Assembly: GCA_900549945.1 (NCBI GenBank)
Contig: URQJ01000006.1
Coordinates: forward strand, 1-27,168
Source of the DNA: an uncultured Oscillospiraceae bacterium
GTDB taxonomy: Bacteria; Bacillota; Clostridia; Oscillospirales; Acutalibacteraceae
DNA length: 27,168 nt
Reading direction: 5' to 3'
In this document: one piece after another, positions 8,066 through 16,874 of the stretch
Layout of the letters: each line of letters begins with the position of its first letter
Position numbering within the stretch: position 1 is the first letter of the stretch
Made by a program: the position numbers and the translations under genes
Notes under the pieces: model-generated
Told to the model about the DNA's origin: nothing
The model's database searches: none
What the model saw: only the letters and a program-made list of their open reading frames with translations

Positions 8066-9064
8066 GTGAAATTCAGAACCTTTTTTCTGCATCGGATTCT
8101 TGCGTGGGCACTGACTATTCTGATCGGCGTTACCTTTATTTTCTTTATACCGCGCATGTTCCCTTCAGATCCTGTTGAAAACATGATTGCTCAGATGCAG
8201 TCTCGGTCCGGCAATATGGACCCTGCCGAAATGGATGCGCTGCGCGAGCAGCTCCGGATTCAGTTCGGCCTTGACGGCTCTTTGCTGGAGCAGTATTTTT
8301 ACTTTTTGACCCATGGATTGCTGCAATTTGACTTTGGCCCGTCTCTGATGAGCTATCCGGAGCCGGTGACGAATATCATAGGCCGCAATCTGCCGTATAC
8401 GCTTGGGCTTTCTTTGATTTCCACGCTTTTGGCTTGGGCGATCGGCAACTTTATCGGCCTGCTGGCGGGCTTCCGCAAGAATAAGCGTTCCTCCAAGATT
8501 CTGGAGGGCATCGCCATCTGCATTTACCCGATTCCGTATTTCCTGATTGCGCTGGTGCTGCAGATTGTGTTCGCCTTTGTTCTAGGGTGGTTCCCCATCC
8601 AGACGACGCTGCTCACGAGAGGCACGTTTATGCAGTGGCTCGGCTCGCTGCTGCACGCTTCCATCCTCCCGGCGCTCTCCATGCTGCTGCTTGGAACCGG
8701 CTGGTGGATCATCTCCATGAAATCGCTGGCCAGCACGACCTCGGAGGAGGATTACGTGATGTTTGCCAGATACCGCGGCCTTTCAGAGGGCACGATCGGC
8801 AAGAACTATGTATTCCGCAATTCCATCTTGACGCAGATCACGGCGCTTGCCATGAGCCTCGGCGGTGTGTTCGGCGGCTCCATCATGACGGAAATTATTT
8901 TTGGGTATCCGGGCGTGGGCACGCTGATTCAGAACGCGATCCTGCAGTCGGACTACAACATGATTCTGGGATGTATTACGATATCCATTGTGGCGATTTC
9001 CACCGCTACGCTGATTGTCGATCTGGTCTATCCCTTTATCGATCCGCGCATTCGTTACGGCTGA
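8066..9064 (+). CDS. ABC transporter permease (DppB/OppB type)
   Basis: A 332-residue inner-membrane permease with about six membrane helices. It begins MKFRTFFLHRILAWALTILIGVTF, the usual N-terminal helix of the family, followed by the extracytoplasmic loop with RIQFGLDGSLLEQYF. The EAA-like cytoplasmic loop is seen near YVMFARYRGLSE. The GTG at 8066 is chosen because GGAGTGGAGG precedes it and the protein then aligns with normal OppB N-termini. The same frame is open upstream to 7946, but that part crosses the intercistronic hairpin and is unlike any permease. It pairs with the following permease to form the channel. Confidence 0.93.
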   Translation: MKFRTFFLHRILAWALTILIGVTFIFFIPRMFPSDPVENMIAQMQSRSGNMDPAEMDALREQLRIQFGLDGSLLEQYFYFLTHGLLQFDFGPSLMSYPEPVTNIIGRNLPYTLGLSLISTLLAWAIGNFIGLLAGFRKNKRSSKILEGIAICIYPIPYFLIALVLQIVFAFVLGWFPIQTTLLTRGTFMQWLGSLLHASILPALSMLLLGTGWWIISMKSLASTTSEEDYVMFARYRGLSEGTIGKNYVFRNSILTQITALAMSLGGVFGGSIMTEIIFGYPGVGTLIQNAILQSDYNMILGCITISIVAISTATLIVDLVYPFIDPRIRYG

Positions 9065-9081
9065 GGGAAGGGGGAAGGCAA

Positions 9082-9918
9082 ATGAAAAAATTTTGGAAAG
9101 TCGCCAATTTCCGGTTGAAGGCCGGCCTGATTATCACGGCTTTCTTCCTGATTATCGGCTTTGTCGTCTATTATTTTCCGCATACCGACCCGTTCACCTT
9201 CAATACATACCCCAATAAGCTCGGGGCTTCTGCGGAGCACTGGCTCGGCACGACGAGCATGGGGCAGGACGTCGTATGGCTTCTGATCGAATCCATCCAT
9301 AATTCGCTGGCGATCGGCCTGATCGTCGCGTTCCTCGGCACCGTGGTCGGCGTTCTGGTCGGTCTGCTGGCCGGCTTTGCCGGCGGCGCTCTGGACCGCG
9401 TCCTGATGGTGATCACGGATACCTTTGTGGTCATCCCGTCTCTGCCGATTCTGATTATGATGACGTCTTTGATGAAAGGCAGCTCGACGACGATCGTCAT
9501 GGCGCTGATGCTTGCCATGTTTGCATGGGCTTGGCCCAGCCGGCAGATCCGGTCCATGGCGCTGAGCATCAAGGAGCGGGACTTTATCCACACGGCCCGC
9601 TTTTCCGGAGAAAGCACGCTGCAGATTGTCGTCACGGAAATTCTTCCCTATGCGCTTACTTGGTCTCTCTCAAACTTTATGAATGCCACCCTGTCTGCGA
9701 TCGGGTCGGAATCCAGCCTTGCGGTGCTGGGGCTTTCCCCCGGCAATCTGGTTTCTCTGGGCAACATGATCCAGTGGGCCAGAAGCTACAATGCGATTTT
9801 CAATAAGCAGTATCTCTGGATCGGCGCGCCCATCGTGGCCACAGTGATTCTGTTTATCGGCCTGTTCTTGCTGATTACGGGCTATAACGATTATTTATCT
9901 ATGAAGAGAGGCAGGTAA
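9082..9918 (+). CDS. ABC transporter permease (DppC/OppC type)
   Basis: A 278-residue second permease subunit, in the typical OppC size range. The N-terminal helix LKAGLIITAFFLIIGFVVYYF is followed by the OppC motif HWLGTTSMGQDVVWLLIES near residue 53. Further helices and the ATPase-contacting loop around SIKERDFIHTARFSGEST follow. The ATG at 9082 has GGGGGAAGG upstream. It lies 17 bases after the first permease and 5 bases before the first ATPase, all in one transcription unit. Confidence 0.94.
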   Translation: MKKFWKVANFRLKAGLIITAFFLIIGFVVYYFPHTDPFTFNTYPNKLGASAEHWLGTTSMGQDVVWLLIESIHNSLAIGLIVAFLGTVVGVLVGLLAGFAGGALDRVLMVITDTFVVIPSLPILIMMTSLMKGSSTTIVMALMLAMFAWAWPSRQIRSMALSIKERDFIHTARFSGESTLQIVVTEILPYALTWSLSNFMNATLSAIGSESSLAVLGLSPGNLVSLGNMIQWARSYNAIFNKQYLWIGAPIVATVILFIGLFLLITGYNDYLSMKRGR

Positions 9919-9923
9919 CGGAT

Positions 9924-10895
9924 ATGCTGAAAGTCGATCATCTGTCCACTTCTTATAAGACGCTGGATGGGGACGTCCACGTCATCAACGACTTAAATTT
10001 TGAGATTCGGGAAAATGAGATTTTCGGTATTGCCGGTGAATCCGGCTGCGGCAAAACGACGCTGCTGAAAACCCTGTACGACATTGTCGAGTATCCGCTC
10101 GTCATCGATCAGGGAAAAGTGACGCTGAGCGGAGAGAAAAACGGAAAGCCCTTTTCCTTTGAATCCGGCCAGATTCGGAAAACCTGGTGGAACAATATAT
10201 CCTACGTGCCGCAGGCGGCGCAGAGCGTGCTGAACCCCATCGTGCGGCTCAAAAAGCAGTTTCTGGATTCCATACCGAAGCAGGACAAGCGAAACGAGAC
10301 GGAGAAGCAGACGCTCGCCCGCGTCGCGAAATATCTGGAGGAACTCAGCCTTTCTCCGGATGTGCTGGAGGCATACCCGTTCCAGCTTTCCGGCGGCATG
10401 CGCCAGCGCGTGATCATCGCGCTTGCAACCTTTATGTCGCCCAGCGTGGTTCTGGCCGACGAGCCGACCACGGCGCTCGACGTTGTCGTGCAGCGCGGCA
10501 TCCTGATGATGCTGATGCGCCTGCAGCGCCAGCTGAAAAATACGATGGTGATCGTCAGCCATGACATGGGCGTGCACTATCAGGTGACGGACCGCATGGC
10601 GATCATGTATTCCGGCAGCATCATCGAGCTGGGCAATACGGAGGAAATTTTCAGCGATCCGGTTCACCCGTATACCACGATGCTCGTCGGGTCCCTGCCG
10701 CGTGTAGGCGATAAGAGTCAGAAGGTGGGTATTCCGGGCCGGCCGCCTGCATTGACAAATCCGCCGCCGGGGTGCCGCTTTGCACCGCGCTGCCCGTATG
10801 CGACGGACCTGTGCCGCAAGGAAATCCCCGCGTTCCGCGAGGTAAAGCCGGGCCGGTTCGCTGCCTGTCATCTGCTGAATAAGGGGGTGGAATAA
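9924..10895 (+). CDS. ABC transporter ATP-binding protein (DppD/OppD type)
   Basis: A 323-residue ATPase that energises transport. Walker A is GESGCGKTT near residue 37, the signature is LSGGMRQRV near residue 155, and Walker B is VVLADEPTTALD near residue 175, followed by the switch histidine in VSHDMGV. The C-terminal oligopeptide-transporter extension has GCRFAPRCPYATDLC. In well-studied relatives this cysteine-rich tail can hold an Fe-S cluster; here the cysteines are present but the cluster is unproven. The stop codon abuts the next ATG (TAA-ATG). Confidence 0.95.
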   Translation: MLKVDHLSTSYKTLDGDVHVINDLNFEIRENEIFGIAGESGCGKTTLLKTLYDIVEYPLVIDQGKVTLSGEKNGKPFSFESGQIRKTWWNNISYVPQAAQSVLNPIVRLKKQFLDSIPKQDKRNETEKQTLARVAKYLEELSLSPDVLEAYPFQLSGGMRQRVIIALATFMSPSVVLADEPTTALDVVVQRGILMMLMRLQRQLKNTMVIVSHDMGVHYQVTDRMAIMYSGSIIELGNTEEIFSDPVHPYTTMLVGSLPRVGDKSQKVGIPGRPPALTNPPPGCRFAPRCPYATDLCRKEIPAFREVKPGRFAACHLLNKGVE

Positions 10896-11867
10896 ATGGC
10901 TGAAAAATTGTTGGAAATCAAAGGGGTCAGCAAAATTTTCCGTATCGGCGGTATGATTCGCGGCAAAAAGTTGGTCGCAGTCGATGATGTTTCGATCTCC
11001 ATCGACAATGACAAGCCGGTTATTCTCTCCGTCGTCGGCGAATCCGGCTGCGGAAAATCCACCCTGTGCAAGATGGTGCTGCGCCTGCACCGCCCGGATA
11101 TGGGTGATATCATTCTGGACGGGAGATCTTATCTGGATAAAAAGGGGTATGATCCGCTGCAGTTCAAGCTGGATGTGCAGCCCATTTTCCAGAACCCTTA
11201 CGAATCCTTTTCCGCCCGTAAGCCGGTAGATTCCTATCTGTTCAATACGGCTCTGCGGCTCGGCATCGCGAAAAACCGGGAGGAAGCGACGAAGCTGGTG
11301 GACGAGGCACTGAAAAGCGTCGGCCTTTCTCTGGCAGTTGTAAAGGGAAAGTATCCCACGCAGTTTTCCGGCGGCGAACTGCAGCGCGTTTCCATCGCCC
11401 GCGCGCTGATTACCCGCCCGAAGCTGATCATTGCGGACGAGCCCGTCGCAGCGATTGACGCATCCATGAAGATGAATATCGTCAATCTGTTCAAGGAGCT
11501 CAAGGATAAGTATGGCATTTCCTTCATCTATATAACGCATGACCTCTCTACGGCGTACTATGTTTCGGATTACATTGCGACGCTGTACCGCGGCTGCCTG
11601 ATCGAGTACGGTCCGGCCAAGGAGATCATGGATAACCCGGCGCATCCGTATACGGAGCTTCTGATGAATGCAGTGCCGAAGGTGGGGGATAAGTGGAAAG
11701 AAGATCTGGTCCTTCCGGATATGGAGGATAAAGAGTATTCCATTTCCTACTGTAAATTTGCGCCCCGGTGTCCGTACGCCACCGATGAGTGCAGAAATGC
11801 GCGGCCCGGAGAAACCTATCTCAACGAGACGCGTAAGGTCATGTGCTTCCATCCCTTGAAGGGCTGA
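10896..11867 (+). CDS. ABC transporter ATP-binding protein (DppF/OppF type)
   Basis: The 323-residue partner ATPase. Walker A is GESGCGKST near residue 49, the signature is FSGGELQRVSIARAL near residue 160, and the Walker B region is LIIADEPVAAID. The C-terminal FAPRCPYATDEC extension is present. The usual DEPVSALD segment reads DEPVAAID here. The D-E pair and D-loop aspartate are kept, so this is a mild variation, not inactivation. Start and stop are unambiguous. It is the last gene of the operon and is followed by a terminator. Confidence 0.95.
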   Translation: MAEKLLEIKGVSKIFRIGGMIRGKKLVAVDDVSISIDNDKPVILSVVGESGCGKSTLCKMVLRLHRPDMGDIILDGRSYLDKKGYDPLQFKLDVQPIFQNPYESFSARKPVDSYLFNTALRLGIAKNREEATKLVDEALKSVGLSLAVVKGKYPTQFSGGELQRVSIARALITRPKLIIADEPVAAIDASMKMNIVNLFKELKDKYGISFIYITHDLSTAYYVSDYIATLYRGCLIEYGPAKEIMDNPAHPYTELLMNAVPKVGDKWKEDLVLPDMEDKEYSISYCKFAPRCPYATDECRNARPGETYLNETRKVMCFHPLKG

Positions 11868-11936
11868 ATCTGCTGAAAAACAGATTTCCCATTTGGAAAT
11901 AACCGGTTCTGGGTTAGGTTAATCCGGAAACTTCTG

Positions 11937-11981
11937 AACGGCGTGTGCCATGCTGCGGCAGGTATACGCCGTTTTTGTTTT
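11937..11981 (+). terminator. terminator of the ABC operon
   Basis: AACGGCGT (11937-11944) pairs with ACGCCGTT (11966-11973), and TGCC/GGCA can extend the pairing inside. A T-rich tail, TTTTTGTTTT, follows. A weaker AATCTG/CAGATT hairpin lies immediately after the stop codon. Confidence 0.85.
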
Positions 11982-12805
<824 letters not shown>

Positions 12806-13081
12806 GGGGGCGGCGGTAGGGGGCTACTGGGTTGGCTTTTGAAATGAAGTGCATATGCCTTTGAGTCTCAAATCGATCCGGTTTCGGGATTTGCCAGACC
12901 TATTCTAAAAGCTGTTTTTATAGTTCCGATAATGGGATAAGGAGAATGTAGAAAAGCGGGACCCCTACCTGAATAATCAGGCGGAAACCCCACTTTGACC
13001 AATTTAACTGCTGTTTGGATATCTATGGTGAAACCGTTTTCCGAATTTTGCCCCCAAAGCCCAAACCCGCATAAATACTAA
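12806..13081. other. non-coding stretch with nested hairpin
   Basis: No gene is seen. Around 12953-12998 a short perfect hairpin, CCTGA-ATAA-TCAGG, sits inside a longer pairing of AAAGCGGG with CCCCACTTT. It could be a structured RNA or a protein-binding site, and I have no match for it. Confidence 0.35.
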
Positions 13082-13112
13082 GAAAAAATGGAGTGACCAA
13101 AAGTCACTCCAT
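13082..13112 (-). terminator. minus-strand terminator downstream of the orphan gene
   Basis: A perfect 10-bp stem, ATGGAGTGAC/GTCACTCCAT (13088-13112), has a 5-base loop. Read on the minus strand it is followed by six T, so it would end transcripts from the gene at 13363-14466. Confidence 0.75.
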
Positions 13113-13269
13113 CGTGGGTTTGCGCTGCAAAAAGATGCCAGCAAAAAACCTTAGTCCCAATCCGCAAAAATTTGGTAGCAAGCCGAAGCGTTGTGAATGT
13201 GTTTACAAGCGAGTAGTGCAGGTGTGGCGCGACTTTTGCAGAGGAGGAGCGACAATCCAAACGGCGAAG

Positions 13270-13326
13270 CCGTGCCTTCCACGTCGCGGTAAATCCTTGA
13301 GGCTCGCCGCGACGTGGAAGGCACGG
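13270..13326. repeat. perfect 20-bp inverted repeat
   Basis: CCGTGCCTTCCACGTCGCGG (13270-13289) is repeated exactly in inverted orientation at 13307-13326, with a 17-base loop. It has no T-tail, is far longer than needed for a terminator, and sits between the recombinase and the orphan gene. It could be a dispersed palindromic repeat, a recombination site, or a structured RNA. Confidence 0.9.
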
Positions 13327-13362
13327 TCATAATTGATATTGTTTGAACTACTACAAAAACAT

Positions 13363-14466
13363 TTAGGTGATCGTAACAATATCAATCAAACCACTATCAG
13401 GATAATATTTTAAAGCAATTGTGGTTTTTCTAATATTGCCATGAATGGTTGGAAACTCAACACAGACATTAAACATCAGGTCGCCATATTGATTTTCTTT
13501 TAGGTTATAGATGTAATTGGCGCATATTTTCTTAAAGGCTTCTTCGGTAAAGCGTTTTTTGTCGTCCGAATCATAACCCAACGATTCAATAATCAGTCCC
13601 TTTCCTTTTTTCTTGTCTGTCAAATATTTACTCCACTTGTCGTCTGAAATATTTAGGGTGATTTTTTCAAAGGAATCAAATTTAGGAAATAGTGCATTAA
13701 AGGAAAAACCAATGTCATCTTTGTCCGGTACTTCGCTTTCTATTTTGTAACTCAGAAATGCGCTATAACTATCATCGTTTATACTCGAAAGCGAAAAACC
13801 ATTGGTTTCAAACGGAAACCCACGCATATTAATATTTTCTTCATCTGCACAATTCGAAGGATGTGACATAATAATTCTATTCTTACTTTTTATACAGACA
13901 GACGTAAGTATGGTGGAAAGGTAACTTTTAAACAAAGAACAATATGTTAAATCTGCAAATCCAGTAAACCACGAATACGGATAGAGCCCTTCAACAATTT
14001 TCAGCCGCTGGCTGCCGCTTAAGCGATTCACATAGATCAGGTAGTACTGGTTGCTATACATATACTTGAATTCATGACATCTTACCAAGACCTCGTGCAT
14101 TACAGAACGTAGCAGTTGCTGTGAACTGGGGTGCCGTAGAGTGTCAATATAATCCCCACACAGGATACTGTAGGTGCTGTCTTTGTCCAAAAGCGGAATT
14201 AACTTTTCAAATACATAATATCCATAGTCAGAAGAATTAATTTGGCTTGAGTCAATAACAAAGCATGTCTCAAATTTGTCCTTATCTTGATTTGGAATCA
14301 AAGCGCCTTTTAACGCATCATAAGAGATGTTTTTCAGCGTTAACTGTTTCTGTAAAATATTGAATCCACTCTGTATGGCCTCATAGACATTCTCATCACT
14401 GAGTTTAAAATAAGATTTCATAACAGGATATAAAAGATAGCCTTTTGCATCAAAGGTAAAAATCAT
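13363..14466 (-). CDS. AT-rich orphan protein of unknown function
   Basis: A 367-residue soluble protein with no signal peptide or membrane segment. I recognise no family. It begins MIFTFDAKGYLLYPVMKSYF and has a Lys/Asp/Ser-rich composition with AT-ending codons. By eye its GC is well below the roughly 60% of the flanking genes, which points to recent acquisition. GAGGAGACGTC precedes the ATG. Segments such as ETCFVIDSSQINSSDYGYYVFEKLIPLL alternate strands and helices without visible catalytic motifs. It lies just outside the left end of the integrated element, facing away from it. A defence or other accessory role is possible because of its island-edge location, but nothing in the sequence demonstrates it. 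Confidence 0.8.
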   Translation of the reverse strand: MIFTFDAKGYLLYPVMKSYFKLSDENVYEAIQSGFNILQKQLTLKNISYDALKGALIPNQDKDKFETCFVIDSSQINSSDYGYYVFEKLIPLLDKDSTYSILCGDYIDTLRHPSSQQLLRSVMHEVLVRCHEFKYMYSNQYYLIYVNRLSGSQRLKIVEGLYPYSWFTGFADLTYCSLFKSYLSTILTSVCIKSKNRIIMSHPSNCADEENINMRGFPFETNGFSLSSINDDSYSAFLSYKIESEVPDKDDIGFSFNALFPKFDSFEKITLNISDDKWSKYLTDKKKGKGLIIESLGYDSDDKKRFTEEAFKKICANYIYNLKENQYGDLMFNVCVEFPTIHGNIRKTTIALKYYPDSGLIDIVTIT

Positions 14467-14531
14467 GACGTCTCCTCTGCCTATTCATTATGCTGGTTGC
14501 ATATAGTTTCTTCAGATAATAAGAGGATTGT

Positions 14532-14582
14532 TAAAAGAAAAGCTGCATTTCAACCTTATAAACAAGGCTAAAATGCAGCTTT
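14532..14582 (-). terminator. original tRNA-Arg terminator, displaced by the insertion
   Basis: A perfect 12-bp stem, AAAGCTGCATTT/AAATGCAGCTTT (14539-14582), has extra CCTT/AAGG pairing inside and reads into TTTTCTTTT on the minus strand. It lies 4 bases beyond the left copy of the tRNA 3' fragment. It was therefore probably the native terminator of the tRNA gene before the element inserted. Confidence 0.85.
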
Positions 14583-14586
14583 AACT

Positions 14587-14635
14587 TGGCGCGCTTGAAG
14601 GGACTCGAACCCCTGACCTACTGGTTCGTAGCCAG
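14587..14635. repeat. attL: 49-bp copy of the tRNA-Arg 3' half
   Basis: Identical over 49 bases to 23003-23051, covering the CCA end through the anticodon loop and part of the 5' anticodon stem. The remaining 5' half of the tRNA is absent here, so this is an attachment site and not a second tRNA gene. Confidence 0.97.
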
Positions 14636-14746
14636 GAAACAGTGATTTTTCTGCCCAAACACAGCCAAAGGCAGAGCGGAAAAAGCTAGATTCTACGCGG
14701 GTATTCTACCGCCTGCGCGATAATCGCATCGGGCGGCAGGAGATGG

Positions 14747-14769
14747 AAAGTGTGTTACAAAGTGTGTTA
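14747..14769 (+). promoter_or_regulatory. left pair of integrase arm-type sites
   Basis: Two tandem AAAGTGTGTTA copies (14747-14757 and 14759-14769) have a 12-bp period. The same sequence and the same 12-bp phasing occur near the right end at 22909-22931. A CCGCC...GCGAT-A-ATCGC...GGCGG hairpin lies just to the left (14709-14736). Confidence 0.7.
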
Positions 14770-14770
14770 T

Positions 14771-14801
14771 AAAAAGCCGGGGGAAGCGGCGTTCCCTTGG
14801 C
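14771..14801 (-). terminator. terminator of the element's leftward operon
   Basis: On the minus strand an imperfect stem (GCC and GGGAA paired with TTCCC and GGC, two mismatches) is followed by five T, shortly after the last gene's stop codon. Confidence 0.6.
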
Positions 14802-14808
14802 CTTTTGT

Positions 14809-15213
14809 TTATTCCGGAATGTTGCCGCTCATTATGTCGAAGTGCCGACGGTAGCGGCGCGGAATCGTGAGATCGATCATATAGCCTAGGTCGGAGAGCA
14901 CATGCGAGATCGTGCGGAATCCGTCCTTGTAGAACTGGGCGATCCGCTTTTGCTTGTCGGCGATATGCGCGTAATCGGAGGGGCAGACGAACGTCCACTC
15001 GGCGGCCTTGTCGTCGAATACGACGCGAAAGCACCGGTCGAGGTTGATTTCGCCGATACCGGCTTTATTGAGCAGAATGTAGTGCTCCGGGGCTTCGTCA
15101 ATCGGCGCGATCGCAGCGGTTTCCTCGTCGTAGGTGATTGCGAGAATAAACATTTCGCTGGTGCCGAAGCGGGCGGTCACGGTTTCTTTATCGGGTACAT
15201 AGATCATGTTCAT
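14809..15213 (-). CDS. element protein of unknown function (134 aa)
   Basis: A soluble 134-residue protein beginning MNMIYVPDKETVTARFGTS. No family is recognised. The first half looks beta-rich (SEMFILAITYDEE, YILLNKAGIGEINL). The second half, with AHIADKQKRIAQFYKDGF and HVLSDLGYMIDL, looks helical. GGAGG lies 9 bases before the first ATG; a second in-frame ATG at 15207 is also possible. It is the last gene of the leftward operon, next to attL, where satellites and prophages often carry accessory genes. No function is claimed. Confidence 0.75.
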   Translation of the reverse strand: MNMIYVPDKETVTARFGTSEMFILAITYDEETAAIAPIDEAPEHYILLNKAGIGEINLDRCFRVVFDDKAAEWTFVCPSDYAHIADKQKRIAQFYKDGFRTISHVLSDLGYMIDLTIPRRYRRHFDIMSGNIPE

Positions 15214-15269
15214 GGCGTAATTCCTCCACGTGTCCTGCGGTGATTATACCGCATCCAGCGGGATAAAGC

Positions 15270-15303
15270 AAGTCCGGAAACCATAAGTACGGCTTCCGGA
15301 CTT
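15270..15303 (-). terminator. hairpin between the two left-end genes
   Basis: A perfect 10-bp stem, AAGTCCGGAA/TTCCGGACTT, begins 3 bases beyond the stop of the 204-residue gene. The T content after it is modest (GCTTTAT), so termination may be partial. Confidence 0.5.
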
Positions 15304-15306
15304 TAG

Positions 15307-15921
15307 TTATCCGATCATTTCGAGTAGATCGTAGTTGGTCGGATTCGGCTCTCCGAACGTCTCGACGATGTTTATCATAATGGGGCTGGAAACGCCTTGT
15401 CCAAAACCAATTCCGCGCATATTTTTCACGGCATCGACAGCACTTTCTGCAAATCTCGTATATGCAGCGATCTTTTTTTCTACGGTTGGAATAATGCTGG
15501 TGTCGTAATGGCTTGCGCGATCGAATTCGCTGTTTTCTCCATGTTTTCTGTTATGCGCTTCACCGCATTGGAGCAGGATGAAGCACATGGTTCCGTTTTT
15601 CTTGTGGCGTTCCACCATAGCTTCAAACTGTTCAAGGGATAGGTCGAACTTCAAGAGTTTCATGTCTCCGTCGTCGATCTTATTCCCATCCAGCGCACCC
15701 CATCTGCGGACGGCTTCGATGGCTTTGTCTTTTGCTTCATTGATGGAGTCGATGGCGCCCTGCCTCTGGGTTTCAAGTTCTGCATCCAGCTTTTTGATTT
15801 CGTTTGCAGCTACGTCTTCCTGATAGCGTTGCTTTGCGCGGTCAGCCTTTTCTTCATAAGCTTTTGCGGCGGCGTAGTAGCTGGATAATGCGTTTTTCAT
15901 GCTTTGCAGATAAGTGTTCAT
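15307..15921 (-). CDS. element protein of unknown function with N-terminal coiled coil (204 aa)
   Basis: A soluble 204-residue protein. Residues about 1-75 are strongly helical and charged (AYEEKADRAKQRYQED, KKLDAELETQRQGAIDSINE), as in a coiled coil. This is followed by a mixed domain with GTMCFILLQCGEAHNRKHGE and a glycine-rich NMRGIGFGQGVSSP near the C-terminus. No family is recognised. AAAGGAGG precedes the ATG. It lies downstream of the DUF4417 and Gly/Ser-rich genes in the same leftward operon. Its location and coiled coil would suit a structural or interference role, but that is speculation. Confidence 0.75.
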   Translation of the reverse strand: MNTYLQSMKNALSSYYAAAKAYEEKADRAKQRYQEDVAANEIKKLDAELETQRQGAIDSINEAKDKAIEAVRRWGALDGNKIDDGDMKLLKFDLSLEQFEAMVERHKKNGTMCFILLQCGEAHNRKHGENSEFDRASHYDTSIIPTVEKKIAAYTRFAESAVDAVKNMRGIGFGQGVSSPIMINIVETFGEPNPTNYDLLEMIG

Positions 15922-15935
15922 TTGGGGTTCCTCCT

Positions 15936-16202
15936 TTAGCTGTTTTTTATTACATAATTTCTGAGCTGCGCGGTTGTATTACCGGACATCAAAGACTTTG
16001 CTCGCCGGATGCCTTCCTCTCTTGACATTCCGGACTTCATAGCACTATTCGCAAAAATTGCGGTAGCAAATGTTTCGAGATCCTCTCGGGATAGGCCTTT
16101 TGCAATGTTTTTGGTTATCTTTGGAACAGAAAACGGTTCGCCGCTTCCGCTGCGACCTTTATTTCCACTGCCATTTTTTCCGCTGGATCCTCGTCCGCCC
16201 AT
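15936..16202 (-). CDS. small element protein with Gly/Ser/Lys-rich N-terminus (88 aa)
   Basis: An 88-residue protein. Residues 1-22 are a disordered MGGRGSSGKNGSGNKGRSGS tract, followed by a compact helical part (SREDLETFATAIFANSAMK, SREEGIRRAKSLM). No family is assigned. AAGGAGGCGG sits upstream, inside the end of the restored DUF4417 frame, whose TAA overlaps this ATG. The two genes are therefore translationally coupled if the DUF4417 frame is corrected. Confidence 0.75.
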   Translation of the reverse strand: MGGRGSSGKNGSGNKGRSGSGEPFSVPKITKNIAKGLSREDLETFATAIFANSAMKSGMSREEGIRRAKSLMSGNTTAQLRNYVIKNS

Positions 16203-16838
16203 TATTGACCGCCTCCTTTCTCAAATTTGTCGTAAAAGCATCCCATCGGGACAACTTCGCACTTCAATTCTGCAGGGATATGGCCATAGCAAAGAATTTG
16301 AGCTGGATTCAACCTTTTTTTTCATTTCTCTGTACCCTGCAAGGAACAAAGCCTTGCTTTCTCGTCTTTTTTGTGTTCCGATGGTGCTTATCGCTACGGC
16401 AGAGCCATGCGGCTCACCATCGAAACACCATTGAAAACTTTCCGGTCCTGCCCACGAAATCGTGGGAACTACGTTGATGCCAAGGCTTTGCCAATATGCG
16501 CCCACCCAATGCTTCCGGTAGTGATTATAAATCTGCAGAGCCGTGGGCATATTCGTGTAGATTGAGAAATCCGGAGCACAAACGGCTGCGAAATTTCTCA
16601 GCATGTGAATATATCGGTCCGGATATGTCCACACAACGTTGAATCTGTAATCATCCAAGAAAAAATGTAATCCGGAATGATTTGGACTTTTTGTGCTTTT
16701 TTTCTCGGAAAAACTCCAAAATTTAATTTCTGGTAGAATTGGAAGTGCGGGTGAAAGCTCCGGAATGTTATACGGTCCGGAACAATTTGCCGGGTCATAC
16801 GATCCTAAATTCTTGAAGGGCAATTCTGCCGTGTTCAT
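16202..16838 (-). CDS. DUF4417 protein with frameshift at an A8 tract
   Basis: The protein fits the DUF4417 family of phage and mobile-element proteins: PDFSIYTNMPTALQIYN, GINVVPTISW, SFQWCFDGEPHGSAVAIS and the helix following it. As written, the frame ends at 16221 with an atypical tail (LLWPYPCRIEVRS). At the minus-strand A8 run (16315-16322), reading with seven A gives ...EMKKRLNPAQILCYGHIPAE..., which is the expected family ending. That frame runs to a TAA at 16204-16202 that overlaps the next ATG, giving a normal 211-residue protein. The gene is therefore broken by one extra A, mis-assembled, or expressed through slippage. The biochemical function of DUF4417 is unknown to me. The start has AAAGGAG upstream. 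Confidence 0.85.
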
Positions 16839-16874
16839 TTTTTCTCCTTTGTGAATTTGCTCGGATGTGGATAT

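Noticed and set aside
5782..8184. An 800-codon open frame on the minus strand opposite the binding protein
   Set aside because: It is a shadow created by the high-GC codon usage of the real lipoprotein gene; its translation has no family features and is Arg/His-rich low complexity.
9993..11852. A 619-codon minus-strand frame opposite the two ATPase genes
   Set aside because: The + strand genes have all ABC motifs; the opposite frame has no ribosome site or recognisable domain.
13093..13332. A 79-codon + strand frame across the palindrome
   Set aside because: It is made largely of the hairpin and inverted repeat sequences and has no ribosome site.
14587..14660. A second tRNA-Arg gene
   Set aside because: Only the 3' half and anticodon region are present; the D arm and 5' acceptor strand are missing, so it is an attachment site.
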